Below, in pieces: positions 1 through 11,772 of a stretch of DNA of 64,000 bases; position 1 is the first letter of the stretch, and each line of letters begins with the position of its first letter. Below the pieces are notes generated by a model that had not been told where the DNA came from, did not search any database, and saw nothing but the letters and a program-made list of their open reading frames with translations. Source of the stretch: Euptelea pleiosperma (Eukaryota; Streptophyta; Magnoliopsida; Ranunculales; Eupteleaceae); contig CM068543.1 of NCBI GenBank assembly GCA_035048495.1, forward strand, positions 35,899,096-35,963,095. The letters run 5' to 3'. Made by a program: the position numbers and the translations under genes.

Positions 1-3000
1 ATTTCAGTTTCCCAGGGAAGAGATGGAGACGAGAATTATAAAGAAGGACCTTCTGTCCTGGATGGAACTCTTTCCTGAGGATGCTCTTGTCATGTATCCA
101 CTTCATCTTTGTTTTGTAATTCTTGGACAAGTTGTAGGCATCATTTCTGATTTCTTCTAACTCATTCATTTGAAGTTTCCTCTCCTCCCCTACGGTTTCT
201 AGGTCGAAGTTAAGCTTCTTAATGGCCCATAAGGCATGATGTTCTATCTCTACCGGAAGATGACAGGGTTTCCCAAAGACCAAACGATAGGGAGACATAT
301 TGAGTGGTGTCTTGTAGGCGGTTCTGTATGCCCATAAAGCATCAGTGAGACGAGTAGACCAGTCTTTTCGTGTGGTATTGACTGTCTTCTCCAAGATCTG
401 CTTGATCTGACGATTAGAAACCTCTACTTGACCACTAGTCTGCAGATGATAAGCTAGGGCAACCTTGTGGGTTACCCCATACTTTTTCATTAATTTTTCG
501 AATATCCTATTGCAGAAATGGGTGCCCCCATCACTAATGATGGCCTTAGGGGCACCGAATCGGGCGAAGATGAACTCCTTTAGGAATTTGACCACCACTT
601 TGTGGTCATTGGTCTTGGTGGGAATGGCTTCTATCCATTTGGAGACATAGTCTACCACAAGGAGAATGTACTCAAAACAATAGGAAACCAGAAAGGGGGC
701 CCATGAAGTCGATGCCCCAAATGTCAAAGATTTCATCGACCTGGATGGGAGTGAGGGGCATCATGTTCCTCTGGGAGATGCAGCCTAGATGCTGGCAATT
801 AGGACAAGTTTTGCAGTAGATATGGGCATCTTTAAATAGTGTAGGCCAGTAGAATCCGCATTGCAGAACTTTTTCTACAGTCTTCTTAGTGCTGAAATGA
901 CCACCACAAGGTTGGTCATGACACGAGGACAAGATATTGAGTTCGTCCGACTCAGGGACACAGAGACGAATGATCTGGTCAGGACATTATTTATACAAAT
1001 AAGGGTCATCCCAAGAGTAGTACTTAACTCTTGCTAGGAATTGGCTTTTCTCCTGTTTTGACCAGTGTGAAGGCATTTCTTTGGTGACAAGGTAGTTGAC
1101 AATGTCAGCATACCATGGATGAACGGAGATAGTGAACAGTTGTTCGTCTGGAAAGGTCTCAGGGATGGGTTGGGTGTCGAAGGATGACTCTAAAGTCAGT
1201 CTAGACAAGTGATCAGCCACTACATTCTCAGTTCCTTTCTTATCCTTAATCTCGAGGTCGAATTCCTACAGTAAGAGAATCCATCGAATTAATCGAGGCT
1301 TGGTTTCCTTTTTCGACTTGAGATAACGAAGGGCTGCATGATCAGTGTACACAACCACCTTGTGGCTAAGAGGTACTGACGGAATTTATCAAGGGCGAAG
1401 ACTACCGCCAGGAGTTCTTTCTCAGTGGTGGAGTAATTCATTTGGGCAGAGTTAAGAGTTTTGCTCGCGTAGTAGATCACATGTGACCTTTTGTCAACTC
1501 TCTACCCTAGAATGGCTCCTAAGGCGTAGTCAGAAGCATCGCACATTACCTCGAAAGGTAGAGTCCAGTCCGGGGGACGGATAATGGGCGCAGTAGTGAG
1601 CTCAGATTTGAGACGCTCAAATGCCTTGACACAGTCAGCATTAAAGTCGAAAGGACTATCTTTAACCAGAAGATGGGACAGAGGTCGAGCGATTTGAGAG
1701 AAGTCCTTGATGAATCGCCTATAGAATCCTCCGTGTCCCAAAAAGGATCGGATGTCACGCACAGACTTAGGAGTAGGCAAGGTCGAGATGATCGATTTTA
1801 GCTTTGTCGACCTCAATGCCCTGATGGGAAATGACATGTCCCAGAACAATGCTCTTCGTCACCATGAAGTGGCATTTCTCCCAATTGAGGACAAGTCGCT
1901 TGTCCTGACAGCGTTGAAGTACAAGCCCTATATGGTTCAGACAGTCATCAAAGGATGACCTAAAGACTGAGAAGTCGTCCATAAAGACTTCGAAGAATTT
2001 TTCCACCATGTCAGAGAATATGCTCATCATACACCTTTGAAAGGTCGCGGGTGCATTGCAGAGGCCAAAGGGCATGCGCTTGTAGGCAAAAGTGCCAAAG
2101 GGACAGGTGAAAGTTGTCTTCTCGTGATCATCAGGGTGATGGGTATTTGATTATACCCTGAGTAACCATCAAGAAAGCAGTAATAGGAGTGACCTACTAG
2201 TCTCTCCAACATCTGGTCTATGAAGGGTAAAGGAAAATGGTCCTTCCTAGTGTTGGTGTTGAGTCGTCGATAATCGATGCAGACTCTCCACCCTTTCTTC
2301 AGGCGCTGGGTGACCATTTCCTTGTTCTCATTTTCCACAACTGTGAATTCTGCCTTTTAGGGACGACATGAATAGGACTCACCCATTTGCTATCGGAGAT
2401 GGGGTAAATGATACCCGCATCTAACAATTTAAGGACCTCGTCCCGGACTACATCCTTCAAGACGGGGTTCAACCTCCTCTGGTGTTCTCGAGAGGTTTTG
2501 GATTCATCCTCAAGATAGATGTGATGTTGGCATACTGAGGGGTCTATGCCTCGAATATCATCTATAGTCCAACCTATCACAGATTTGTGCTCGTTGAGCA
2601 CCTCGAGAAGTTGCTTACGTTCACTCTCAGACAAAGCGGAAGCAATAATGACAGGGTAGGTTTCATTAGGACCAAGATAGGCATAGGAAAGATCTGTTGG
2701 AAGTGGCTTGAGCTCCAATGTTGGAGCAGATGGAGTTGAAGTAGGTGTCACAGAAGACACAGATTGAAGAGGTTTGACTTCAGTAGGTAAAGGAATGATG
2801 GGGTTCTCTGGCCATTGGTTATCAGAGGCTCGAACTTGATGAGTGGAGCGGGGATCTCTATCAGTGGAGCAGTCTCCAAAAGATCATTGAGATCAGAAAT
2901 AACTGACTCTGTTACAAAGTCAGCCCCAAAGTGTGCTAGACACTGTTTATTAATATCTTCGGTGGAGTCCGGGATTAGACTCTCAACGGCACACATTTCA

Positions 3001-5468
3001 TCGGCCACATCGCGATCGGCATCCTGTTGCATTAGACGAAAGATATTGACCTCAGCTTTAAGGTTTCCGAAAGCAATGGACATGTTTCCGTCCCGGCACC
3101 CGATGTGTGCATTCGCGGTGGCAAGGAAAGGACGGCTTAAGATGACCGGAATGCGGTTATCCTGACATGGCTCGGTGTCGAGAATGATAAAGTCCACAGG
3201 ATAATAAAAGTCAGCGACTTTTACTAGGACATCTTCAATGATTCCTCTTGGAATCTTGATGGACTGATCGCCAATTTCAGGGTGACATTGGTAGGCTTCA
3301 TATCTTTCAGTCCTAACTGCTGGTATACCGAGAATGGTATGAGGTTAACGCTAGCCCCTAAATCTAGCAAGGTAGTGCAACTAAAGTTGTCTCCAATTTC
3401 ACATTGGACAGTTGGGCTACCTGGATCCTTGTGTTTGACCACACTATTGCGTTGAATGAACGCGGAAGCTTTTTCGGCCAAGAAGGTAGCTTTGGGTACA
3501 TGCGTACGCCGCTTAACTGTGCACAAGTCCTTGAGGAATTTGGCATAGGGGGATTTGCTTGATAGCAGAAAGAAATGGGATATTGATCTGGACGTCTTTA
3601 AAGACGTTTAAGATCTCTGAGAATTGCTGATCTTGCTTATCTTGGACAAGTCTGTCTGGGAAGGGAGGCTTTACTCGACAAATGGATTTTTCTTTAGCCT
3701 TCGATTTCTGCACAGGGATATCTGATGTTGGTGCAGAGGTAGAAGAAGCAGATGTAGGATTGGTACTAGTTTCCTCTGTACGAGTGATGGGTGCTGAAGA
3801 TGGCACTGGTGGTGGTTGGACTCCCATGTTCACAGTTTTTCCAGATCGTAGGGTGGTTACAGCTTGCACCTCCCCTTGACAGTTCTCATTCTGACTGAGA
3901 TTGGGAACCGATCTCATATATGCTCCTTTGGCATTTCCTTTTGGGTTAGCAATGGGTTGGCTAGGAAGATGCCTTTAGTTTTCTCAGCTTTCAGGTTGCC
4001 TAAGCGTTGCTCTAGACGAAGCATGGATTGTTGTTGCTGTTGCTCTAGGCGTTGCATAGATTGTTTGCTGAGTAATGAGTTGAGCTAGAAGGTCCTCGAT
4101 ACCAGATTTGGGGACCGACTGTTGGGGGGCAACTAATGGGAGCTGAGGCACCAATTCGCGACTCGAGCTCATCGGGGCATTATAGTTATAGGCTGGAGAA
4201 TTAGTTGGGACAATCGTTGGTTCTGAAAGGTCTGTGGGACTCTTTGCTGATTCTGAAATGTGCTCGGTTGTCCAGAGTATTGACCCTGTTGGAACTGCTG
4301 GTTCTGAGTAGATGGGTACTGACTCTGTTGGTATTGTCCCTGATTGAATTGCCTATTGGGTTGATTGAACCCAGGAGGATACATGCCCTGAGGTTGACGC
4401 GGAGGTTGAGCCGGCGGTTGAGTAGACTGAGGCCTCCAAGAGAAGTTAGGGTAGTTTCTCATGTCAGGATGATAAGATTGACTATACGAGTTCTGAGTGG
4501 GTGTTTGTATGTGCTGAAAGCACAAACTTCTTCTTGAAGAGGATTTGACCATCCTTCATTCAAAGGACAATGCTCAGTAGTATGGGAGGGTTGCAGACAG
4601 AGGTGTAGGATTCCATAGGGCTCTCGTGTCCCATATGCATGACTGGGGTAGATTGTTGAGTAGGCTTTTGTACAGACACAGCCAGTGCTGAGACTGACTT
4701 GCTCAACTCTTGAATGACAGATCGAAGCTCCGTGTCTGCAGTAGCGTCATGTCCTTGGTGGTCCTTTGGACTGAAGTGGTTCGACTAAACTGAGTCAGTC
4801 ATCCAATGTTGAGAGTTTTTCTCCTAACTCTCCGAATTGAGAATTTTTAATGTATGTATCGGTCGGAGTTTGGTGCAGGAATTTTCCTTGGCACATTGAC
4901 TCTACCATGGTCCGGGACTCATCATAAGTCCCTTGTAGAAGACATGGACAAGATTGCCCTTGTCGATGCTATGGTGGGGACCACTTAGTCAGGTAGTCTT
5001 GGAATCTATCCCACGCTTCGAAAAATTTCTCATCGACTTCTGTCGAAAGTCCTGGATGAGTTGCTTCATTTGTTGGTCCGAGTCATGGGGTAGAAATTTA
5101 GACATGAATTTGCCCACCAACTCTTTCCAACTGCTGATTGAATCAGCGGTAAGGAGTAGAGCTAATCTGAGGCTCGATCTTGAGCGAGAATGGGAAAACT
5201 CGCAGACGACATTGTCATCATGAGGTTCTGATTTTTGAAAAGTAGGATGACATGCTAGAATTCCCTAATATGGGAATATGGGTCTTTCTTGGGAGACCAC
5301 GAAAGGTTGGCAGCATTTGGATCATCTGCGCCTGATCTCAATTGTACCGCCGTAGTAGGTGGGAGAACAATGCAAGTGGGATTGGCAGAGATAGGGCAAA
5401 CGTCTCGATAAGAGATCGTTCGACTGCCATGACAAAAGGTAGTAGTACTGTGAGGCGGGTGGGGAAAG
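1..5468 (-). pseudogene. Athila-like gag-pol, decayed and partial (Athila-G)
   Basis: This is a retrotransposon polyprotein read on the minus strand, gag near 5468 and integrase toward base 1, where the window cuts it. Collinear with the intact 55407-60842 copy are the gag start, the Pro/Gln-rich gag tail (about 4170-4550), the protease-linker region (2750-3530), RT with FMDDFSVF (about 2000), RNase H (1290-1850) and integrase (1-930). Bases 1-230 keep the integrase C-terminal part that the intact copy lacks. The frame is broken into more than ten short pieces by stops and frameshifts, and the zinc-knuckle region is damaged. It cannot encode a working polyprotein. The right end is lost in the N gap, so its LTRs and age cannot be judged. 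Family assignment rests on protein motifs and near-identity to the other copies here. Confidence 0.93.
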
Positions 5469-5568
5469 NNNNNNNNNNNNNNNNNNNNNNNNNNNNNNNN
5501 NNNNNNNNNNNNNNNNNNNNNNNNNNNNNNNNNNNNNNNNNNNNNNNNNNNNNNNNNNNNNNNNNNNN
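5469..5568. other. Assembly gap (100 N)
   Basis: Exactly 100 N, the conventional placeholder for a gap of unknown size. The sequence on its left is minus-strand gag start and on its right is plus-strand 3' noncoding sequence, so the two sides are not normal neighbours within one element. Confidence 0.99.
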
Positions 5569-6610
5569 GTACAAACCCTAGAAAATGATATAGGCCATCT
5601 TTTAGCCAATCAGACTTTTTAGCTACCTTAACATCTATACCGTTAGAAACTATTTTTGAGCCTGTTGATGGAAAACCTTTTCTTGTTAATACATCAACCA
5701 AAAACCCAATCCCAAAAAAAGAGTTCAATACGATAACCTACTTCTGAGAGGGATCAAAGAGTATTTGGTATGATCATGAAAAGATAGAAACCAAGAAAGA
5801 AAAAGAAAACAAAACAAAACAAATGGTTAGAGCTGAAAAGAAACATGATCAGAAAGAAAGAAGGAAAGGTTGAAGAATAGCCAAAAAGACAAAAATTGGA
5901 AAAAAAAAAAAAAAAAAAAAAGGGAAAAAGAGTAAAGGAAATATTATCCCTGGGAAAAGTTGCAAAGAATAGTGAGATACCCTCTCAGAATTTTTGAATA
6001 CCAGAATATCCTTCTTTTCTGAACCTATCTTAAGCCTCAATACAACCTATGTAAGTCCTATTTGATTCTAGATTTGTATCATCCTCAAGTGTGGAGAATG
6101 GAGAAAAGAGAAATTATAGAGTTTGATCCGACGTTCTTAAGTGATATGACATTCCAATCATGAGATCTAATTAAATCTTCTTATACCCTCCATTCAAAAA
6201 CTATATATGTGAGACGTTTGCTAGTTTCTATATTCATCTCCTCACATATAATTTGAGAGAAAAGTATAAAATCATTTCTGAGTGATTTACTTCTGAGTGG
6301 TATACAAGTGAGGATTGAGGTCGAGGCATAGAGTCTCTAAAGAGATCCAGATATATCTACTGCCAGATAAGGATGACGTTGAACACACACACACACTGAG
6401 TCTGAGTAATCTTCTGTTTGAAGGTCCATTTGTAGAAGTGTTGCATTTTGCTGATTAGTTCTAATTTGTGAATGATTTCTTGCATCCTTAAAATAATCAG
6501 ACAAAACGGAGTTTTTTCTAAGTAATGCAAATAAGTTTTCTAGCATGTTATGACTAGCCCTCTTTCGCTCACTTATTTCGCAATAATTGCCAAGGATTGG
6601 CAATATGCTA
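5569..6610 (+). other. 3' noncoding internal region of Athila-F
   Basis: This stretch matches the region between pol and the polypurine tract in Athila-A (minus strand, 11749-13653) and Athila-C (plus, 35186-36813); the shared block begins at the AAACCCTAGAAAATGAT motif. There is no env-like ORF. It ends in a small hairpin, two 8-bp arms ATTGCCAA/TTGGCAAT at 6586-6604, just before the polypurine tract. The rest of Athila-F to the left is behind the N gap. Confidence 0.8.
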
Positions 6611-6621
6611 GTTGGGGGTTG
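6611..6621 (+). other. Polypurine tract of Athila-F
   Basis: GTTGGGGGTTG lies directly before the LTR start TGATATTCGC. The same tract abuts the 3' LTR of Athila-A on the minus strand (11737-11748). Polypurine tracts prime plus-strand DNA synthesis in LTR elements. Confidence 0.8.
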
Positions 6622-8293
6622 TGATATTCGCTCAAAAGTATTTATTTTAAGCAATTATCCTTATAGCGATGTCGCATTCTCCTACGTAAAACTTGCCTTT
6701 TTGTCGACTTTTCCATATAAGAGTTTCTTCCATTGCGTAGAACGCATTCTTTAGACGAAAATCGATTATTTGCATGAAATATACGCATTTCGGATAGTCC
6801 AGTATCAAGTCATTTTAGTTGAATCTCATTACGCGCTTTTTCACTTGTAGGAGACCCTATCGGGCGATTCTCGAGGACTGGCGGGCCCACGATCAACTAC
6901 AAAAGACTTCTATCAAAGCTTAAAGAGCCAACAGGCTAGGATAAATAGATAGAAGACATATACGGGCAAAGCTAAAGGATCGTAGAGCCGGAACAAGGAC
7001 TAAGAGAGATAATAGCTGGAGACCAAGAGAAGGACTTAGGTGTTAAAGGCCACACCAATTGACATCGAAGGATAAGTTTGACTTATTGGTGGAGCGGACG
7101 AGAGAGAATAAAGAAGACCAGGGTTCAAGACCCTCCAATGCTTTTATTTTTATATTTTTCTCTCACCTCTCTCATATTTCTCTCTTTATCTATCTATCTT
7201 GGCCCATGACATAGGCCCATGACCTAGGCCCATGACCTAAGCCCATGACCCATGACCCATGCCCATGACCCATACCCATGCCCATACCCATGACCCATAC
7301 CCATATTCATGACCCATGCCCCATGACCCATGCCCATGCCCATGACCATGACCCATGCCCATGCCCATTTGCAACAAGAAGAGAGAATTGGTCTCACTTG
7401 ACCGATTCTTCTCTCCCCATATCTCTCTATCCTAGTCACTCTCTCTCTCATCTAACTAACCCATTCCCAACCGTTGGATCTCTCTAGATCCAACGGTCAT
7501 CATTTTTACAACAAGCAAAAAAGAAAAAAAAAAGTCTATAAGAGATTCATTCTCTCTCCTTCTTGGGTTGGTTCCCTCCCCCTTCTCTTCCTCTCTTTCT
7601 TCCTTCTTTCTCTTCTTCTTCACCATTCTTCTCCGGCGAGCTCACCATTAACGCCTCCACCTGGAGGTGCAAAGCATCAAACAGCAACGTCTCCTTGCTG
7701 CCCATTCCATCCGCCACAATCAAAGGCTACAATCCTCAATCCTATTGAGGTCGATCCAATCGAAGTTGCACCATCTATCTCTTCAATGGTAAGCTTCTTT
7801 CTAATTCATCTTTCTAACCTTCCTACCTTCTTTCTCTCTCTACCTTTACATGCTTTCTAGAGTAATATTTTAATGACTTTCTTGATTAATTTGGTTTAAT
7901 GTTATTTCCGTTGTAAAGCATTTGAACAAGCATTGTAAGCATTTGTTTTTAGTTTAATGAACAAGTTTTAAATTCAAGTTTAAGTTGTTTTCATTTATTG
8001 TGTTTTTCATTCTCGTTTCTCTTATGTTTTTTTATTCTAATAGTTTTAACAACAATCTCAAGCATATTTTAAATCAACCTCCACCATTCTCACCCTTCTA
8101 TTTATTCTGAGCATTTTCTGATTATTCTTGTTTCTTATTGTGCTAACTAATCCCGAGTGCGGATGATATCCGACACGAGCCACTGTGCAAGTCTGCTTAT
8201 TTGCAGATTAAGTGAACCAATTCGGAGAAATTACAAATATTGTTGAGATCTAGGGTTTCCGTAACCAACGACGCAGAAAAAACCTTAATTTCA
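6622..8293 (+). repeat. 3' LTR of Athila-F
   Basis: The LTR starts TGATATTCGC right after the polypurine tract and ends AATTTCA, the counterpart of the CTTTCA end of the other LTRs. At 1672 bp it is about 1 kb shorter than Athila-A or Athila-C LTRs. It is followed by CCTGC (8294-8298), the presumed target duplication, and then immediately by the Tat RT reading frame LPRIDQLVD, so this element sits inside the Tat RT domain. The matching left duplication is outside view. A GTAAGC donor-like site occurs at 7790, and a GCCTCCA/TGGAGG-type palindrome near 7648-7665 occupies the place of the larger palindrome seen in the other LTRs. Confidence 0.88.
7201..7366. repeat. CCCATGAC-type minisatellite in the LTR
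   Basis: Irregular tandem repeats built from CCCATGA, CCCATGC and CCCATAC words, about 165 bp, within the Athila-F LTR. They are not seen at the same place in the other Athila LTRs here. The His/Met-rich reading frames over it are by-products of the repeat. Confidence 0.9.
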
Positions 8294-9152
8294 CCTGCCA
8301 AGGATTGACCAGCTGGTGGATGCAAGCACCAGGTACGGAATACTGTCCTTCATGGATGGATATTTAGGGTACAACCAGATTCCACTATACGACCCCGACC
8401 AAGAGAAAATGGCCTTCAAGACCAAACGAGGCATTTTTTGCTATACAATAATGTCGTTCGGATTGAAGAATGCGGGAGCAACCTACCGAAGGCTGGTAAA
8501 CAAGATATTCTACGACTTGATAGGGACATTGATGGAAGTCTACATTGATGATATGATCGTCAAGAGCAAGCAACGCGCAACGCATATGCAAGATTTGGAA
8601 TAGACTTTTCACCAGATGAAGCTCAACCCGTCAAAATTACATTTGGTGTCACATCCAAAAAATTCCTAGAATACCTCATATCTCGGCAAGGAATCGAAGT
8701 GAACCTAGAGCGGATTCGGGCACTGACATGCCCTCTCCGAGGAACAGAGAGGAGGTCCAGAAGCTGGCAGGAAGGATAGCCACGCTAAACCATTTCATCT
8801 CGAGGTCAACTGATAGCTTCAAGCTGCTCTTCCACCTGCTCAAGAAGAATGGCATCTTTAAGTGGACGGACGAATGCGAGCTAGCATTCAAAAAGGTGAA
8901 GGAGTATTTAGCTCAACCTCCTATCTTATCCCACTCCGAGCCAGGGGAGGCCCTAGGACTGTACCTGGCAGCTACAGAAGGATCGCTATTTCGTGACACA
9001 AATGAAGGGGAGAAACCCATTTACTTTGTCAATAAAGCCTTGGTAGAGGCCGAGACCTGGTACACCACACTTGAAAGGGCCGCACTCGCCCTCGTCTATG
9101 CCTCTAGGGGATTGAAGCCATATTTTGAAGACCGGGTGATCACCGTCTACAC
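8294..9152 (+). pseudogene. Tat-lineage pol, RT and first RNase H part (Tat-1, segment 1)
   Basis: Translation begins inside the RT domain with LPRIDQLVDAST, then FMDGYLGYNQIP, FGLKNAGATY and the catalytic VYIDDMIVKSK box. The YIDDM box is typical of Tat-group Ty3/gypsy elements and differs from the FMDD box of the Athila copies here. A stop follows MQDLE near 8601, and a short stretch of the thumb region is missing or out of frame. The frame resumes at 8728 with EVQKLAGRIATLNHFISRS and an RNase H-like region up to VITVYT. The 5' side is cut by Athila-F, the 3' side by the X solo LTR. Gag and protease are not in view. The gene is dead. Confidence 0.9.
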
Positions 9153-9272
9153 TATAATACCCTGAACTTTTGTTTTAGGGTATTATGGTAAATTCACCTA
9201 ATAATGCAAACCTGAACCTTTTTCAAACTTCTATTATTATTTTTATAGTTTCATATTATGCTTGAGTATGTG

Positions 9273-11736
9273 TGAAAGTAGGTTTTTTCAGTCGTTGAGA
9301 GAACAACCCTAACTTCAACACATTTTTTTAATTATCCGAGATTTCCAACCTGTAAAATAGGATATTTGCACAGTGGCTCGTGTCGGATATCGTCCGCACT
9401 CGGGGTCAGGGCAAATAAAGAACAAATTAACGAAAATCTGCTAAAAATGATGGAAGGATGAGAATGGTGAAAATCGAGATTAAAACAAGCTTTTTGTGAT
9501 TTTTAGAGAGAGAATCTTCACAATTTAACTAAAACAAGAATGAAAGCATAACAATAGAAATCAACTCATTTGAAAGACTACGAAAATAGGAATAATTGCA
9601 TTGATCGAATTGTCATTACATTGAAATAAAACATGCATACTTCAACTTAATCTAGAAATTAGGAAAATATAAAGAGAGAGAGATAAACGTAGAGAGAGAA
9701 AGTGGAAGCAGAATAAATTTAGATAGAGAAAATGAAATAGAAGATAGGTAGAGAGAGAAGAAGAGAGAGTTAGAGAGAAAAAATAGGAATGGATAGTGAA
9801 AACTTGGAGACTCTAGAGAGAGAAACAAGAAAATGAGAGAGAGATAGAGAGAGAAAGTAACCTTAGGACATACCGGGGTGGTCGAAATGTGATCGGCCAA
9901 TTGGATCGGCCAATGATGCATGAGGTTTGGCTCGGATGATCAGCTGTTGAAGAGATTGGTAATGAGAAAGTTGATCGGAGAAATGTTGCATTCACGCTAC
10001 ACGGCTTGATCGTGGGTTGCATGCGATCACGAAATAGTGGCTGTCCAAGGAAGGTTGGAGAAGTCCATGGATCCTGGAGTAAATCAAGGTGTTCCACATG
10101 GAGGTTGATGGCATGCATGGACTGGGGGGCGTAGGTGAAGCACGTGGCTGCAAGGAGGGTTGAGGCGGTATAGCAGTCCACTGTGTGGACTGTTGTAGGT
10201 GGTGACGTGGAAGGATGGAAGACCACACGGTGGTTGTGGTTCAAGGGGATGGAAGCACCACCTGCTGTACCGCTTGCCCAGTGCAAAGGTAAAAAAAAGA
10301 GACCCTGGTCCGTGAGGGAGGGTGCTGTAAGATGCACCAGTCAAGGGAGAACGGTGGTGATGGAAGGCGGAGCAAGGAAGGAGGTGCTTGGTGGTACTGC
10401 AACAGGCGGTATTGCAGTCCACGATGGTGTCGAACCTATAGCAGAGAAGAAGAAGAAGAAGAAGAAGAAAGGAAGCAGAAGAGAAAGAAGAAGAAGAGAA
10501 GAAGAAGGGAAGAAGAACGGCCGGAAGTTGCAGGTTCGCCGGAATCCAAACCTTTTGCTCCGTTGGAGATAATAGAGACGGTGCTAGGCGGTGCAATGAA
10601 TGAGAGGGTTGCTGTTGTGCGACGTGGAGGAGGAGTGGAGCAGGTACATGAGCTCACAGAGGCGGAGAGATAGTGCAAGCGGCCGGAGTTGCAGGCTGCA
10701 ACTCCGGCGAAGATGGAGGAGGAAGAAGAAGAAGAAGATGGAAGAAGAAGAGGAAAACGGCCAAACAAGAAGGGAAAAAGGCGCACGAGGGCTTGGGGGA
10801 GAGAATGGAATAGATTGGAAGGGGATTAGGGTTCAAACGAACCCTTCTCCCTCCTCTTATAAAGCTCCCTATTTCCTTTAATCGAAATAGGGTATTTTTG
10901 AAAGATGATGTGACAGACGGTCTGATGTCTATTGTCTCACAAGATGATGTGACAGACGGTCTGATGGCGATCGGATGGATGGTGACTTGATTGGGACCCA
11001 GATTGGTAGATCGACGGATCTAGAGAGATCCAACGGTCCGATTGAAGATCCAATGGTCCGATGGAAGATCCAACGGTCAGAAAGCTAAAGGAGATGAGAT
11101 AGAGCCGAAGGGTAGCAGTTCTGGGGTTAGGTCAGTAGATTCGAGGATCGAGAGATGAAGAGAGAGAGAATAAGAAGAGATGAGAGAGAAAGTATCAAAA
11201 AAATAGAGAAAAGTATTGGCAGAGGGCCTGGAACCCTGGTCTTCACTGTGACCATCCTCACGCTTCTCCAGTAGAGTAGACTATCATTCCTTGCTGACTC
11301 ATGTGGCTTTAAACGCTTTGGTCCGTCTCTTGGTCATTGGCTCTCCTACTCTCTTCGTTCTTTGGGCTGGCTTTTTGGTCATCTTATTCAGCCCATATTT
11401 GGCCCATATCTTCTAGTCATAGCATGTAGGCTCTTTAAGCTTTGATAATGGGCTTTCCTGATCGATGTGGGCTCGCAAGTCTCGAGAATTGTCCCATCGG
11501 GGTTTCCTGCGACAGAAAAAGCGCGTAATGAGACTCTATTAGAATGACTTCATGTCTAGACTTTCGAAAATGTGTTTAATGCATGCAAATATACCATTTC
11601 GTCTAGAAAAGTGTGTTCTACGCAACAAAACAGACTCTTACGTAGAAAAGTAGATAAATAGAGTATTTTAACGTAGGAGAATGCAATAACGCTAAAAGGA
11701 TAATTGCTTAAAATAAGCACTTTTGAGCGAATATCA
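9273..11736 (-). repeat. 3' LTR of Athila-A
   Basis: 2464 bp, read on the minus strand from TGATATTCGC (11736) to CTTTCA (9273). It is 200 bp shorter than the 5' LTR. Near 10902-10945 a block containing an A/T run and about 180 bp of U3 is gone and is replaced by a second copy of the neighbouring AGATGATGTGACAGACGG word. The GAA run near 10443-10470 is also shorter than in the 5' LTR (about 8 against about 17 units). Confidence 0.93.
10683..10707. repeat. LTR palindrome, Athila-A 3' LTR
   Basis: Inverted repeat with arms CCGGAGTTGCA and TGCAACTCCGG around a 3-base loop, downstream of the TATA-like motif and therefore in the transcribed part of the LTR. The same palindrome recurs in the other long Athila LTRs here. 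Confidence 0.9.
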
Positions 11737-11772
11737 CAACCCCCAACCAGCATATTGCCAATCCATGGCAAT
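11737..11772 (-). other. Polypurine tract and adjoining hairpin of Athila-A
   Basis: On the minus strand GGTTGGGGGTTG (11737-11748) abuts the LTR start. Just upstream, 11754-11772 forms a hairpin with ATTGCCA/TGGCAAT arms. The same arrangement with slightly different arms is present in Athila-F. Confidence 0.8.

Noticed and set aside
7278..7487. His/Pro/Met-rich ORF
   Set aside because: It is a direct translation of the CCCATGAC minisatellite.
1..8293. Single Athila element with inverted gag-pol relative to its 3' LTR
   Set aside because: The orientation change falls in the N gap, so two elements or a misjoin explain it equally well.
10084..10881. Long overlapping ORFs over GAA and CT-rich LTR sequence (also 21518-22435 and 43897-44650)
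   Set aside because: They are open in several frames because of simple repeats, have low-complexity Ser, Lys, Glu or Leu runs, and shift between the two LTRs of the same element.
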